Below the pieces are notes generated by a model that was not told the origin of the DNA, did not search any database, and was given only the letters and a program-made list of their open reading frames with translations. Below are positions 53,765-62,877 of a stretch of DNA of 64,000 nt, in pieces (the first letter of the stretch is position 1; every line of letters begins with the position of its first letter). The position numbers were made by a program, and so were the translations under genes. The DNA lies in assembly GCF_007741515.1 (NCBI RefSeq), contig NZ_CP036263.1, positions 4,079,178 to 4,143,177 of the forward strand. Direction: 5' to 3'. The stretch comes from Adhaeretor mobilis. Its GTDB lineage: Bacteria; Planctomycetota; Planctomycetia; Pirellulales; Lacipirellulaceae.

Positions 53765-56239
53765 ATGCCTGCTCCTCAGGACATCGCTGCGAGACGCCGC
53801 TATTGCCCTCTTCTGGCCGTCGCCGCTGCGTTTCTGACAGGCATTCTAGGGGATCGCAGTTTCGGTGCGTTGTCACTCTCCATCTGGCTACTTACGTGCG
53901 TTGTCGCGTTGGCCCTCGCCTGGCGGTATCGCCGAGCAGAAGGATTTTGCAACGCCGCAGTTCTCACGCTCGTTGCCACACTCTGCCTCGGCGGAGCCTA
54001 CGCCGACTTGCGTTGGAACTACTTCGCGGCCAACGACCTGGGGCGCTACGCTCCTGAACAACCGCAACCAATCTGCTGCGAGGCAGTGCTCACCAGCCCC
54101 GTGACCCATCGCCCACGCCCGCAACACGATCCGCTGCGAGCATTGCCAGCAGGCCCTTCTTCACAAACCACGGTACGAATTCTGCGGCTCCGCAATGGGC
54201 GAACTTGGCAGGACGTGAGCGGCGAGTGCCGCCTACGCGTCGCCGGCAAACTCCCTAAGCTTGTGCCAGGCCAACGACTAAAAATCTACGGCCGCTTTGC
54301 GAGGCCCACGCCGGCGCTCAACCCAGGTCAACGCGATTGGGCAGAGCGCGACCGTGGGGCAGGGCACTTGGCAGAACTCTATAGCTCGCGAGTCGAATGT
54401 GTCTTTGCGGCTGGAAGCCTTACAAGCCCCTCCCTCGTTGATCGCCTGCGAGACGCTTGCGAGCAGCATCTTGAGCGATACATCAACGACGAACAACGCC
54501 CACTCGCAGCGGCGTTGCTCTTGGGTGATCGCGGCCAGTTGGATGACGATTCAACGGAGGCGTTTTTCCAAACCGGCGTGATTCACCTACTAGTGATCTC
54601 CGGGCTACACGTCGGCATGGCCGCCGCCATTTTCTTAGGAATCGCTCGACTGCTACGATTGCCGTGGAACGCATCTCTGCTGGTGGCAGCCATTGCTGTC
54701 GTGACCTACGCCGCAGTTACGGGCATGCGACCGCCAGTTATCCGTGCTTGTCTCATGACGCTGCTGGGGCTCATTGCCCTGGCGTCGGCTCGGCCCGTTT
54801 CGCTGACGAACTTAGTTGCCGCAGCAGCGTTGGGCGTGGCTCTGGTCAACCCGAGCGAGTTATTCCTTCCAGGCACACTATTGAGTTTCCTCACTGTCAC
54901 AGGGCTGCTTGGGTATGGGCGTTGGCTCAGCCGAAAGCAGCGAGACCCGTTAGTCGACCTGATCGCCAAGTTTGAATCGTGGCCTAAAAAGCTACTCCGC
55001 TGGGGCCGCACTCGCACTTGTCAAATCGTTGTTGCATCGGGCGTCGCCTGGGTGACCGCCGCGCCGTTGGTGGCCTATGCATTTCACCTGAGTACGCCTA
55101 GCGGCATTATCGTCACTCCACTCTTATGGCCACTCGTGGCGATAGGTTTAGCCATGGGATTGGGGGTCATGTTGCTCGGTTGGATTCCTCCGCTAGCCTA
55201 TCTGATGGGTTGGGTCTGCGGAATCTGCTTGAGTTGGATTCGAGGAATCGTTGACCTAGCCCACTCGCTGGAGTTTGGTTCCTTCTATTGCGCCGGTCCG
55301 CAGGTGTGGTGGCTGGTTGGACTTTACGGCGGGTTGGCGGCAATCGCTTGGGTCGGGCTGCGACCTACTCGATGGCGATGGTACGCCTCCGCACTGGTCG
55401 GTTGGACGGCCGTGGGCTTGCTCTTTGCATCGTTCTCTCGTCTCAATGACGGTGAACTACGCTGTACGTTCCTCGCCATGGGGCACGGCACATGCGCAGT
55501 GGTCGAGTTGCCCGGAGGGCAAACGCTACTGTACGACGCAGGCAGTTTGAATTCACCTGAGTATGCTGGCCGTACGATCGCAGAATTTCTCTGGTCGCGC
55601 GGAATTACAAGCATTGATGCCATGGTTCTTTCTCATGCGGACGTCGATCACTACAACGCTGTGCCAGGATTGTTGGAGCGATTTCCGATTGGCGTCGTTT
55701 ACATCACGCCGCTGATGTTCGATCCCATCGCCACACAGGGGCGACTCACTGCACCGGAATACCTCCGTGAGATTCTCGCCCAAGAAAAAATTCCGCTTCG
55801 CGAGATTTGGATGAACGATCGACTGGACGTGGTGGACGACGATGTCACGATCGAGGTACTCCATCCGCCCCGCACGGGTGTCATCGGACGTGACAACGCA
55901 AATAGCCTCACCCTGCTGGTGGGGTATCAGGGGAAGCGAATTCTACTCCCCGGCGATCTGGAAGAGGCGGGAATCGAAGCCGTTACCGCTGAGCGGGCCG
56001 AAGATGTCGATATTCTGCTGGCACCCCACCACGGAAGTGCTGGCAGCGACCCACCAGGGTTTGCGGCCTGGTGCACTCCTGAGTTTGTAGCAGTAAGCGG
56101 TCGCAGTCCGACTCGAACCACCCTGGCAAACCGTTCGTACAGAGAAGCGGGGGCTAAGGTTTTACACACTTCAAACCGCGGTGCCGTTGAATTCACGCTA
56201 TCTGCAAGCGATCTAATGGTTAGAACCTTTCGCAATTAG
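53765..56239 (+). CDS. comEC: DNA uptake channel protein ComEC/Rec2
   Basis: 824 residues. N-terminal DUF4131 region with two membrane segments and a periplasmic OB-like domain, then the polytopic competence domain (from VIHLLVISGLHVGMAAAIFL) with about eight to ten helices, then a C-terminal metallo-beta-lactamase domain: LRCTFLAMGHGTCAVVELPG, LLYDAGS, SHADVDHYNAV and APHHGSAGSDPP. ComEC moves single-stranded DNA across the inner membrane. The ATG at 53765 gives the conserved start; the frame opens to 53621 within the divergent gap. No other com genes are nearby. Confidence 0.93.
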   Translation: MPAPQDIAARRRYCPLLAVAAAFLTGILGDRSFGALSLSIWLLTCVVALALAWRYRRAEGFCNAAVLTLVATLCLGGAYADLRWNYFAANDLGRYAPEQPQPICCEAVLTSPVTHRPRPQHDPLRALPAGPSSQTTVRILRLRNGRTWQDVSGECRLRVAGKLPKLVPGQRLKIYGRFARPTPALNPGQRDWAERDRGAGHLAELYSSRVECVFAAGSLTSPSLVDRLRDACEQHLERYINDEQRPLAAALLLGDRGQLDDDSTEAFFQTGVIHLLVISGLHVGMAAAIFLGIARLLRLPWNASLLVAAIAVVTYAAVTGMRPPVIRACLMTLLGLIALASARPVSLTNLVAAAALGVALVNPSELFLPGTLLSFLTVTGLLGYGRWLSRKQRDPLVDLIAKFESWPKKLLRWGRTRTCQIVVASGVAWVTAAPLVAYAFHLSTPSGIIVTPLLWPLVAIGLAMGLGVMLLGWIPPLAYLMGWVCGICLSWIRGIVDLAHSLEFGSFYCAGPQVWWLVGLYGGLAAIAWVGLRPTRWRWYASALVGWTAVGLLFASFSRLNDGELRCTFLAMGHGTCAVVELPGGQTLLYDAGSLNSPEYAGRTIAEFLWSRGITSIDAMVLSHADVDHYNAVPGLLERFPIGVVYITPLMFDPIATQGRLTAPEYLREILAQEKIPLREIWMNDRLDVVDDDVTIEVLHPPRTGVIGRDNANSLTLLVGYQGKRILLPGDLEEAGIEAVTAERAEDVDILLAPHHGSAGSDPPGFAAWCTPEFVAVSGRSPTRTTLANRSYREAGAKVLHTSNRGAVEFTLSASDLMVRTFRN

Positions 56240-56534
56240 TGGATGGCGCCTCCGACAGGAACCTGCCTCCTTTGCCTAACCACTAGCTCTTAACCTAACC
56301 CTTCACGACGATCATGAACTGGCGTTTCCACGTAAACCTGTACCGCTTGGCCGGAAATTGAGACCGAGTTACAACAATGCAGCTTCCCGGGCTAGCGGCT
56401 TAGTGCTGTTTGCACTACCATTGCAGGCTCGAATTGCTATCCGTGTATCCTCGCTCAATTTCTCGCGTTGAACGCGCCAACTAGCAAACACCAAAAACAC
56501 CGACTGACACTCACCCGCACGAGGCTCCCCTACC

Positions 56535-57593
56535 GTGTCTACTGTCGTACCCAATCGTAAGACTTCCGAGTCGACCAAAACTACGGGCAAATCTTCTAGC
56601 GGCGCTAAGGGCGCTCGCGTGGATGCTGCCCATCCCAACTCGGCTCTCGAGTCCATCGTCGAAGTCGCGCACGAAGAAGGCTATGCCGCAGCGGTCAGCA
56701 CCGCTTGTCGCAAAGCGAAAGACTCGTTCAGCGAACTCGGCTTCAATTGGCCGATCGTTATCTGGATTGCCATGGTGCATGTGCTGGCGATTGGCGCACC
56801 GTTTTTCTTTAGCTGGCCAGCACTCATTACTTGCGTAGCACTTGCGTTCGCAACGGGCAGTTTCGGCGTCTGCATGGGCTACCATCGACTGCTCACCCAC
56901 CAAAGCTTCCAAACCTATCGGCCCGTGAAGTGGGTGCTTGCTTTCTTGGGCGGTTTGTCCGGCGAAGGCTCTGCACTGACTTGGGTTGCTCAGCATCGCA
57001 AGCATCATGCCTTCAGCGATCACGAAGGCGATCCCCATTCGCCACGCGATGGCAACTGGTGGAGTCACATGCTGTGGTTCATGCCCAACTTCGGCAAGAA
57101 ATGGCACCGCGAACTGCTCCAGCGTTATGCCCCGGACATCATGAAAGACAAAGTCATGGTTGCCTTGCACTATCTCTTCCTGCCCGCTCACTTTGCGAGC
57201 GCCGTCGCGCTGTTCGCCTTTGGCTACTTCGGCCCTGAGAGTTGGGGCCTCGGCACCGCCTGGGCTGGTACCGGCATGATCGTGTGGGGCTTAGGTGTAC
57301 GCATGGTATACGTATTGCATATCACTTGGTTTGTGAATTCCGCGACCCACCTCTGGGGATATCGCAACTACGAGACCAGTGACGACAGCCGAAATCTGTG
57401 GTGGGTGGGCATCCTCGCCTGGGGCGAAGGTTGGCACAACAACCACCACGCTTACCAGCGCGTCGCCCGCCAGGGTCACCGCTGGTGGGAATTCGACAGC
57501 ACCTATTGTGTCATCTGGCTCATGGAAAAGGTGGGACTTGCATGGGACGTAGTGCGGTTGAAGGACATGCCTAAGGGCACTGCGCCGCAGTAG
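56535..57593 (+). CDS. Fatty-acid (acyl-CoA type) desaturase
   Basis: 352 residues. Membrane di-iron desaturase with three His boxes: HRLLTH (117-122), HRKHH (154-158) and HNNHH (301-305, in WHNNHHAYQR). Four main membrane segments surround them (for example WPIVIWIAMVHVLAIGAPFF). Boxes and spacing fit delta-9 acyl-lipid/acyl-CoA desaturases (stearoyl-CoA type). A basic, Ser/Thr-rich N-terminus (about 1-40) precedes the membrane part. Start is GTG at 56535; there is no nearby ATG. Monocistronic. Confidence 0.92.
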   Translation: MSTVVPNRKTSESTKTTGKSSSGAKGARVDAAHPNSALESIVEVAHEEGYAAAVSTACRKAKDSFSELGFNWPIVIWIAMVHVLAIGAPFFFSWPALITCVALAFATGSFGVCMGYHRLLTHQSFQTYRPVKWVLAFLGGLSGEGSALTWVAQHRKHHAFSDHEGDPHSPRDGNWWSHMLWFMPNFGKKWHRELLQRYAPDIMKDKVMVALHYLFLPAHFASAVALFAFGYFGPESWGLGTAWAGTGMIVWGLGVRMVYVLHITWFVNSATHLWGYRNYETSDDSRNLWWVGILAWGEGWHNNHHAYQRVARQGHRWWEFDSTYCVIWLMEKVGLAWDVVRLKDMPKGTAPQ

Positions 57594-57756
57594 CTCAATC
57601 AGAGCGGACTGCAATTTCGTGTGCATTATGCTACGAGCCCGTAAAACAGGGTTCATTGCGGTGCTACCCCCTTGCCACTCCAGCCCTCCACCGGCTATTC
57701 TATCGCAAATCGTAAGTCTATTCAGATAAGTCACTTAGATAGTCCAAGAGAGACGC

Positions 57757-58026
57757 ATGTCGGTAACGAAAGAACGTAAGCAAGAGTTGATTGGTGAATA
57801 TGGTCGCGAGCAGGGGGATTCGGGTTCGCCTGAGGTGCAGATTTCGATTCTCACCACCCGCATTGCCGAATTGAACGGCCATCAGCAGACGCACAAGAAA
57901 GACTTCGCCGCCCAGCGTGGGCTGCGTCGCATGGTAAGCCGTCGTCGTCGCCTGCTGGATTACGTGAAGCGTAAGAATCCACAGCTGTACCTCGACCTGC
58001 TACGTCGTCTCGACATTCGCAAGTAA
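57757..58026 (+). CDS. rpsO: 30S ribosomal protein S15
   Basis: 89 residues with the S15 pattern SVTKERKQELIGEYG, GSPEVQISILTTRI, HKKDFAAQRGLRRMVSRRRR and LLDYVKRKNPQLY. Binds 16S rRNA in the central domain of the small subunit. ATG at 57757 with AGAGA site. It precedes pnp, the conserved rpsO-pnp order found across bacteria. Confidence 0.98.
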   Translation: MSVTKERKQELIGEYGREQGDSGSPEVQISILTTRIAELNGHQQTHKKDFAAQRGLRRMVSRRRRLLDYVKRKNPQLYLDLLRRLDIRK

Positions 58027-58036
58027 ACACGCATTA

Positions 58037-58107
58037 AGCCCTCGGCCGGCAAGCACACGCTTGGCGGTCGTTTCTCTTATGAGGGCTCGCCCAATCGCTT
58101 GCAAGCG
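58037..58107 (+). promoter_or_regulatory. Hairpins in the rpsO-pnp gap
   Basis: AGCCCTC (58037-58043) pairs with GAGGGCT (58081-58087), and CGCTTGCAAGCG (58096-58107) is a perfect palindrome. In E. coli the pnp leader hairpin is cut by RNase III and controls pnp; these stems are at the corresponding place. No T-tract follows, so they are not a normal terminator. The role is inferred. Confidence 0.4.
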
Positions 58108-58235
58108 TTTCAGAACAATGATGCCGCGCTACAAATGGGGGCGATTCGGCAACGCGATTATGCCGCAAGCAACGCATCGAAAAAGTAACAAGAAACTATT
58201 GTTGGAAAACTGTCATTTAGAAAGTTGGTAACGTA

Positions 58236-60350
58236 ATGGAAAGAGTCAAAGTAGAAACGCAAATTGGCGGCAAGACCTTTAGCATCGAAACGGGTGCCCT
58301 CGCCAAACAGGCTGCGGGCTGCGTGCAGGTGCAATACGGTGAGACGGTCGTGCTGAGCGCAGTTGCCACAGGTTCGCCCCGTCCAGGAATCGACTTCTTC
58401 CCGCTCATGTGCGATTATCGCGAACGCCAAGCGGCGGCCGGTAAGTTCCCAGGTGGATTCCTCAAGCGTGAAGGCCGTCCGACGACCAAAGAGATCCTGA
58501 CCGCTCGCCTGATCGATCGCCCGATTCGTCCGAGCTTCACCGAGGGCTTCAACGACGAAGTGCAGATCCAAAACTTCGTCATGAGTAGTGATCGCCAGAC
58601 CGATGGCGACATCCTCGCCATGAACGGTGCTTGTGCCGCTCTGGGGGTTTCCGAACTGCCGTTCCTGGGCCCGATTGCTTCTGTTCGCCTGGGCATGGTC
58701 GGCGACGAGTTCATCCCGTTGCCTTCGCAAGACGACCTGGAAAGCAGCACGCTCGATCTGATTGTGTCCGGCACCAAGGATGCCGTACTTATGATCGAAG
58801 GCTTCGGCCGCGAGTTGCCTGAAGATGTCATGGCTGAGGCGATCATGACCGCCCACGGCTACATCAAGCAAATCTGTGATTTGCAGCAGGAGCTGATCGA
58901 CAAGGCTGGCAAGCCGAAGATGGACTTCCAGACACCTCCTTCGGATGGGCTATTCGAGAAGCTCAACGAGCGTTACTACGACGATCTCAAGAACGCTAAG
59001 CAAACTGAGGGCAAGGCGGATCGTGCCGCTGCTTGCAGCGAATTGAAGAAACGTGCACTCGGGGAAATGATTCCCGACGAAGATGCCGAGGGCGCTTTCA
59101 CGACTTCCTCTTTCAAGAAGCAATGGCACGATTTGGAAGCGAAGGTCATTCGTGAAGCGATCCTTGACGGTCGTCGTCCAGATGGTCGCGACGGCAAGAC
59201 ACTTCGCGCGCTGCACTGCGAAGTTGACCTACTACCTCGCGTACACGGCTCTGCCTTGTTCCAGCGTGGCGAAACCCAATCGCTGGTGACTGTCACCCTA
59301 GGAACCGGACGCGACGAGCAACGTGTCGATGGACTATTCGAAGAATTCTCCAAGCGGTTCATGCTTGACTACAACTTCCCATCGTTCTCGGTTGGCGAAT
59401 GCCGACCGATTCGCGGCCCAGGCCGTCGTGAAATCGGCCACGGTGCACTGGCTGAACGCAGCGTGAATCCCGTGCTGCCCAACCACGACGACTTCCCTTA
59501 TACGATCCGCGTAATCTCGGACATCTTGGAGTCTAACGGTTCCAGCTCGATGGCTTCGGTTTGTGCTGCCACTTTGGGACTCATGTCCGCGGGTGTGAAG
59601 ATCACCAACCCAGTGGCCGGCATTTCGGTAGGGCTCGTACAGGAAGGTGATCGCTGGACACTACTCACCGACATCCTGGGCGACGAAGATCACTTCGGTG
59701 ACATGGACTTCAAGATTGCCGGCACGCAAAACGGCATCACGGGCATTCAGCTTGACTTGAAGATCAATGGAGTCTCTGAGGAGATCATTCGTGCAACCCT
59801 CGCTCAGTCGCGCGAAGCACGGATTGAAATCTTGCGTTCGATGCTGAGTGCGATCCCACGTCCTCGTGAAGAAGTCAATGCGAGCGCCCCGCGCTTGTAT
59901 CGTACTTCGATCCACCCAGAAAAGATCGGCCTGCTGATCGGTCCTGGTGGCAAGACGATTCGCGGCATTCAAGAAGAATGTGGCGTAACGATCGACGTTG
60001 AAGAAGACGGCACCGTTACTGTGGCTGGTGCCGACGAAGCAACCGCCAAGGCGGGCCTTGCCAAGGTCGACGCGCTGACCGCCAGCGTGAAAGTCGGCAA
60101 GATTTACGACGGCACCGTGACCAGCGTAAAGGACTTCGGTGCATTTGTCGAAATTCTGCCAGGTCGCGATGGTCTTTGCCACATCAGCGAGCTCTCGAAC
60201 GAATACGTGTCGAGCGTAAACGATGTGTGCAAAGTAGGCGACGAAATGAAGGTGAAAGTCATCGCTGTCGATGAGCAAGATCGCGTCAAGCTCAGCCGCA
60301 AAGCAGCCATGGCGGAACTCGAAGGCGAACCTGTCGCAGCCGATAGCTAA
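58236..60350 (+). CDS. pnp: Polynucleotide phosphorylase
   Basis: 3'-5' phosphorolytic exoribonuclease of the degradosome. 704 residues in the standard order: first RNase PH domain (FPGGFLKREGRPTTKEILTA), helical linker, second RNase PH domain (HGSALFQRGETQSLVTVTLG, DYNFPSFSVGECRPIRGPGR), KH domain (HPEKIGLLIGPGGKTIRGI) and S1 domain (KDFGAFVEILPGRDGLCHIS). ATG at 58236. The second PH domain keeps the catalytic segment GDEDHFGDMDFK. A terminator-like hairpin follows. Confidence 0.98.
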   Translation: MERVKVETQIGGKTFSIETGALAKQAAGCVQVQYGETVVLSAVATGSPRPGIDFFPLMCDYRERQAAAGKFPGGFLKREGRPTTKEILTARLIDRPIRPSFTEGFNDEVQIQNFVMSSDRQTDGDILAMNGACAALGVSELPFLGPIASVRLGMVGDEFIPLPSQDDLESSTLDLIVSGTKDAVLMIEGFGRELPEDVMAEAIMTAHGYIKQICDLQQELIDKAGKPKMDFQTPPSDGLFEKLNERYYDDLKNAKQTEGKADRAAACSELKKRALGEMIPDEDAEGAFTTSSFKKQWHDLEAKVIREAILDGRRPDGRDGKTLRALHCEVDLLPRVHGSALFQRGETQSLVTVTLGTGRDEQRVDGLFEEFSKRFMLDYNFPSFSVGECRPIRGPGRREIGHGALAERSVNPVLPNHDDFPYTIRVISDILESNGSSSMASVCAATLGLMSAGVKITNPVAGISVGLVQEGDRWTLLTDILGDEDHFGDMDFKIAGTQNGITGIQLDLKINGVSEEIIRATLAQSREARIEILRSMLSAIPRPREEVNASAPRLYRTSIHPEKIGLLIGPGGKTIRGIQEECGVTIDVEEDGTVTVAGADEATAKAGLAKVDALTASVKVGKIYDGTVTSVKDFGAFVEILPGRDGLCHISELSNEYVSSVNDVCKVGDEMKVKVIAVDEQDRVKLSRKAAMAELEGEPVAADS

Positions 60351-60377
60351 GCGACTTGTTGCAAAATTGAGAACTAT

Positions 60378-60405
60378 AACAGGGGTCCCTGCCGGGGCCC
60401 CTGTT
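60378..60405 (+). terminator. Terminator-like hairpin after pnp
   Basis: AACAGGGG (60378-60385) pairs with CCCCTGTT (60398-60405), with an inner CCC/GGG pairing, followed by the T-rich but broken run TTCTTATT. It is 28 bases after the pnp stop and before the GTG start of the next kinase gene, which supports that start. Confidence 0.7.
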
Positions 60406-60492
60406 CTTATTGATAGTTACCTTGGTTGCTTGAAAGCGAAAACCGGGACAGAATGGGACACGGCCCATCAATCTCCTCCTTTACTTACAATC

Positions 60493-61221
60493 GTGTCCAC
60501 AGCCCCGACCACTGAAGAGCTGCATCAGAAGCTGATCGATCAGTACACGGAGATTGCGCAGTTGGCTGGAGCGCTGGCGCATGAAATCAAGAACCCACTC
60601 TCGACGATTCGGCTCAACATGCAGTTGCTGGCAGAGGACATCGACGAGGAGACGTCGCCCGAGCAACGCCGTGCCGCAAAGCGCATCGATGTGATGCAGA
60701 AGGAATGCCAGCGTCTGCAGGACTTGCTGGACGATTTCCTACAATTCGCGCGGGCTCGGCAATTGCATCTCAAGCCAACCGATTTAAATAGAGAAATCAT
60801 CGAAGCGTTGGAGTTCTTTCAGGCGGAAGCGGACGAGGGAGACGTGGTATTAACGCAGTATCTCGATGCCGAACTGCCACACGTATTGCTCGATAGCGAG
60901 GCATTCCGCGGAGCGCTGCTGAATTTACTACTCAACGCGAAGCAGGCCATGCCCGAGGGGGGCGAACTGGTCGTCCGTACTACGACTGCCCCCGGCAACG
61001 TGATTGTTCACCTGATCGACACGGGCTGCGGAATGGACGAGCAAACAGCCGCACACATGTTCGAGGCGTTCTTCTCGACCACACCGGGCGGCTCCGGATT
61101 GGGATTGCCCACGACGGCAAAAATCATTGAAGCCCACGGTGGGCGTATTCAGGTGCAAAGCGAAGTCGGCCGCGGCACGCAATTCACGATTGAGCTGCCC
61201 GTTCCGGCAAGGCTCACTTAA
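60493..61221 (+). CDS. Sensor histidine kinase, soluble
   Basis: 242 residues from GTG at 60493. Short N-terminal coiled coil (TEELHQKLIDQYTEIAQL), HisKA with H30 in GALAHEIKNPLSTI, and HATPase_c with N box (ALLNLLLNAKQAM), G1 (DTGCGMD), F (FEAFFSTTPGG) and G2 (GSGLGLPT). It has no sensor or membrane segment. The frame is open back into pnp (60271), but the GTG gives the normal kinase start. The next gene is a sigma-54 activator, so they are a probable pair. Confidence 0.87.
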   Translation: MSTAPTTEELHQKLIDQYTEIAQLAGALAHEIKNPLSTIRLNMQLLAEDIDEETSPEQRRAAKRIDVMQKECQRLQDLLDDFLQFARARQLHLKPTDLNREIIEALEFFQAEADEGDVVLTQYLDAELPHVLLDSEAFRGALLNLLLNAKQAMPEGGELVVRTTTAPGNVIVHLIDTGCGMDEQTAAHMFEAFFSTTPGGSGLGLPTTAKIIEAHGGRIQVQSEVGRGTQFTIELPVPARLT

Positions 61222-61226
61222 CTATT

Positions 61227-61327
61227 TTGAACCGCCAAGGATGCCAAGCTCTCGTTCTTTGTGATCTTCGTGCTCTTCGTGGTGAAACTCATGGACCGTG
61301 CCGCTCTTTGCGTCCTTGGCGGTTCAA
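61227..61327. repeat. Inverted repeat with CCGCCAAGGA arms
   Basis: Arms 61227-61248 (TTGAACCGCCAAGGATGCCA + AG) and 61306-61327 are reverse complements at 20 of 22 positions, 57 bases apart. It begins 5 bases after the kinase stop. The centre contains CTTCGTG repeats. Similar CCGCCAAGG strings are, as I recall, frequent in other planctomycete gaps. Confidence 0.82.
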
Positions 61328-61390
61328 ATCTATGCGTGTGCAGGACTGCCGGCCCTTCCGACATTTTTTCTGTCTCGGTACTATGCCTAC

Positions 61391-62785
61391 ATGGCTAAGA
61401 ACACCACCGCCAAAGCTGGTCCACCGATTAAGGTGTTGATCGTCGATGATGAGGAGGCCCATGCGGATACCGTGGCGGATAGCCTTGCGCGGGTAGGGTA
61501 CGACTGCACTGTGGCCACCTCTGGCCAGGAAGGCGCGGCCATGTTGGAGCGAGACTCCTTCGAGGTTGTCGTGACCGATCTGCGCATGAAGGACACCAAC
61601 GGCCTGGAACTGTTGGCCAGGGCCAACGAGGTGCTTCCCGATGCTGAGGTGATTCTCGTCACCGGTCATGGCACGGTGCAATCCGCGGTCGAAGCGATGC
61701 AGCAGGGGGCGTTTAACTATTTGCTGAAGCCTCTCGACTTGCAGCAATTGCGAGCGGTGGTAGACAATGCGTCGCGCAACCAGCATCTCCGTCGAGCGAA
61801 TGCGGAACTCACACGTCGGTTGGATGAGAAATTTGGCTTTGAAGGTGTTATCGGCAACAGCCCAGCGATGCACGATGTGATTGATCGGCTGAGACGCATC
61901 GCTCCCACGGATGCCACTGTCTTGATTCAAGGCGATACAGGCACCGGCAAGGAACTGGTCGCTCAGGCAATTCACCAGAACAGCCCGCGTAAGAGCCGCC
62001 CGTTTGTGGGACTCAACTGCGCGGCATTGAGCGAGAATATTCTCGAGAGTGAGTTGTTCGGCCACATCAAAGGCGCGTTCACAGATGCCAGCGCTGATCG
62101 TGTTGGGAAATTCGAGTACGCCAACGGTGGCACACTATTTCTGGATGAAGTAGGTGACATGCCTTTGCCCACGCAGATTAAATTACTGCGTGTCTTGGAG
62201 AGTGGTGAAATCACGCGAGTGGGCTCCAACGAGCCGGTGAAGGTGAACGTGCGGATCTTGTCAGCCACGAATCGTGACCTTGAGCAAGCAATTGTTGCTG
62301 GTACTTTCCGCGAAGACCTTTATCACCGCTTGAAAGTAGTAGCCATTCGCTTGCCGAATCTCGCCGAGCGCACGCAGGACATTCCGTTGCTGATCGATCA
62401 TTTTGTGAAATCGCAAAGCGGACGACACGGCAAAGATATCAAGAGCATGTCGACCGCCGCTCGCCGTCGGTTGATGGGTTTTAATTGGACTGGCAACGTG
62501 CGGCAATTGAAGAATACCGTGGAGAGCATGATAGTAGTTGATTACGACGGCGTTCTCGATCTCGACGATCTGCCCGAAGAGTTCCACTCCAACGATCCGC
62601 AAACAATTACTTCGGGTGGCGCGGGCTTAGCGGAACTGGTAGGCAAGCCGTTGTCTGAGATCGAAGGCATTTTCATTGGTGAGACACTGAAAGTCACCAG
62701 CGGGAATCGAGAAGAGGCCGCCGGATTGCTTGGCATAGGCGAGCGCACGTTGTATCGAAAGATTAAGGAGTACGGATTGAACTAG
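61391..62785 (+). CDS. Sigma-54-type response regulator with GAFTDA loop
   Basis: 464 residues from ATG 61391. Receiver (about 12-125) with D63 in [12 protein letters not shown] and KPLD; AAA+ with Walker A GDTGTGKE (181-188), Walker [13 protein letters not shown] and arginine finger region REDLYHRL; C-terminal Fis-type HTH ([20 protein letters not shown]). The sigma-54 contact loop is GAFTDA (228-233) rather than GAFTGA: the last Gly is Asp. It may still contact sigma-54, or be altered in function. Probable partner of the upstream kinase, from which it is separated by an inverted repeat. An earlier start (61298) has no conserved residues. Confidence 0.9.
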   Translation: MAKNTTAKAGPPIKVLIVDDEEAHADTVADSLARVGYDCTVATSGQEGAAMLERDSFEVVVTDLRMKDTNGLELLARANEVLPDAEVILVTGHGTVQSAVEAMQQGAFNYLLKPLDLQQLRAVVDNASRNQHLRRANAELTRRLDEKFGFEGVIGNSPAMHDVIDRLRRIAPTDATVLIQGDTGTGKELVAQAIHQNSPRKSRPFVGLNCAALSENILESELFGHIKGAFTDASADRVGKFEYANGGTLFLDEVGDMPLPTQIKLLRVLESGEITRVGSNEPVKVNVRILSATNRDLEQAIVAGTFREDLYHRLKVVAIRLPNLAERTQDIPLLIDHFVKSQSGRHGKDIKSMSTAARRRLMGFNWTGNVRQLKNTVESMIVVDYDGVLDLDDLPEEFHSNDPQTITSGGAGLAELVGKPLSEIEGIFIGETLKVTSGNREEAAGLLGIGERTLYRKIKEYGLN

Positions 62786-62800
62786 GCGTTAGTTGTGGGA

Positions 62801-62860
62801 CGCTAGGCGCGAGTTCGCGGAGCGACCGAAACCACGAAGACTGTAAACTAGCGCCCAGCG
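62801..62860. repeat. Inverted repeat of CGCTAG units before mutL
   Basis: CGCTAGGCGCGAGTT (62801-62815) pairs with AACTAGCGCCCAGCG (62846-62860) at 13 of 15 positions. A third CTAGCGCCC lies directly before the mutL ATG. It begins 15 bases after the activator stop. Confidence 0.65.
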
Positions 62861-62877
62861 GCCAATCACTAGCGCCC

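Noticed and set aside
58158-58871. Minus-strand frame of 237 codons
   Set aside because: Antisense to the first RNase PH domain of pnp.
61289-62065. Minus-strand frame of 258 codons
   Set aside because: Antisense to the sigma-54 activator receiver and AAA+ domains.
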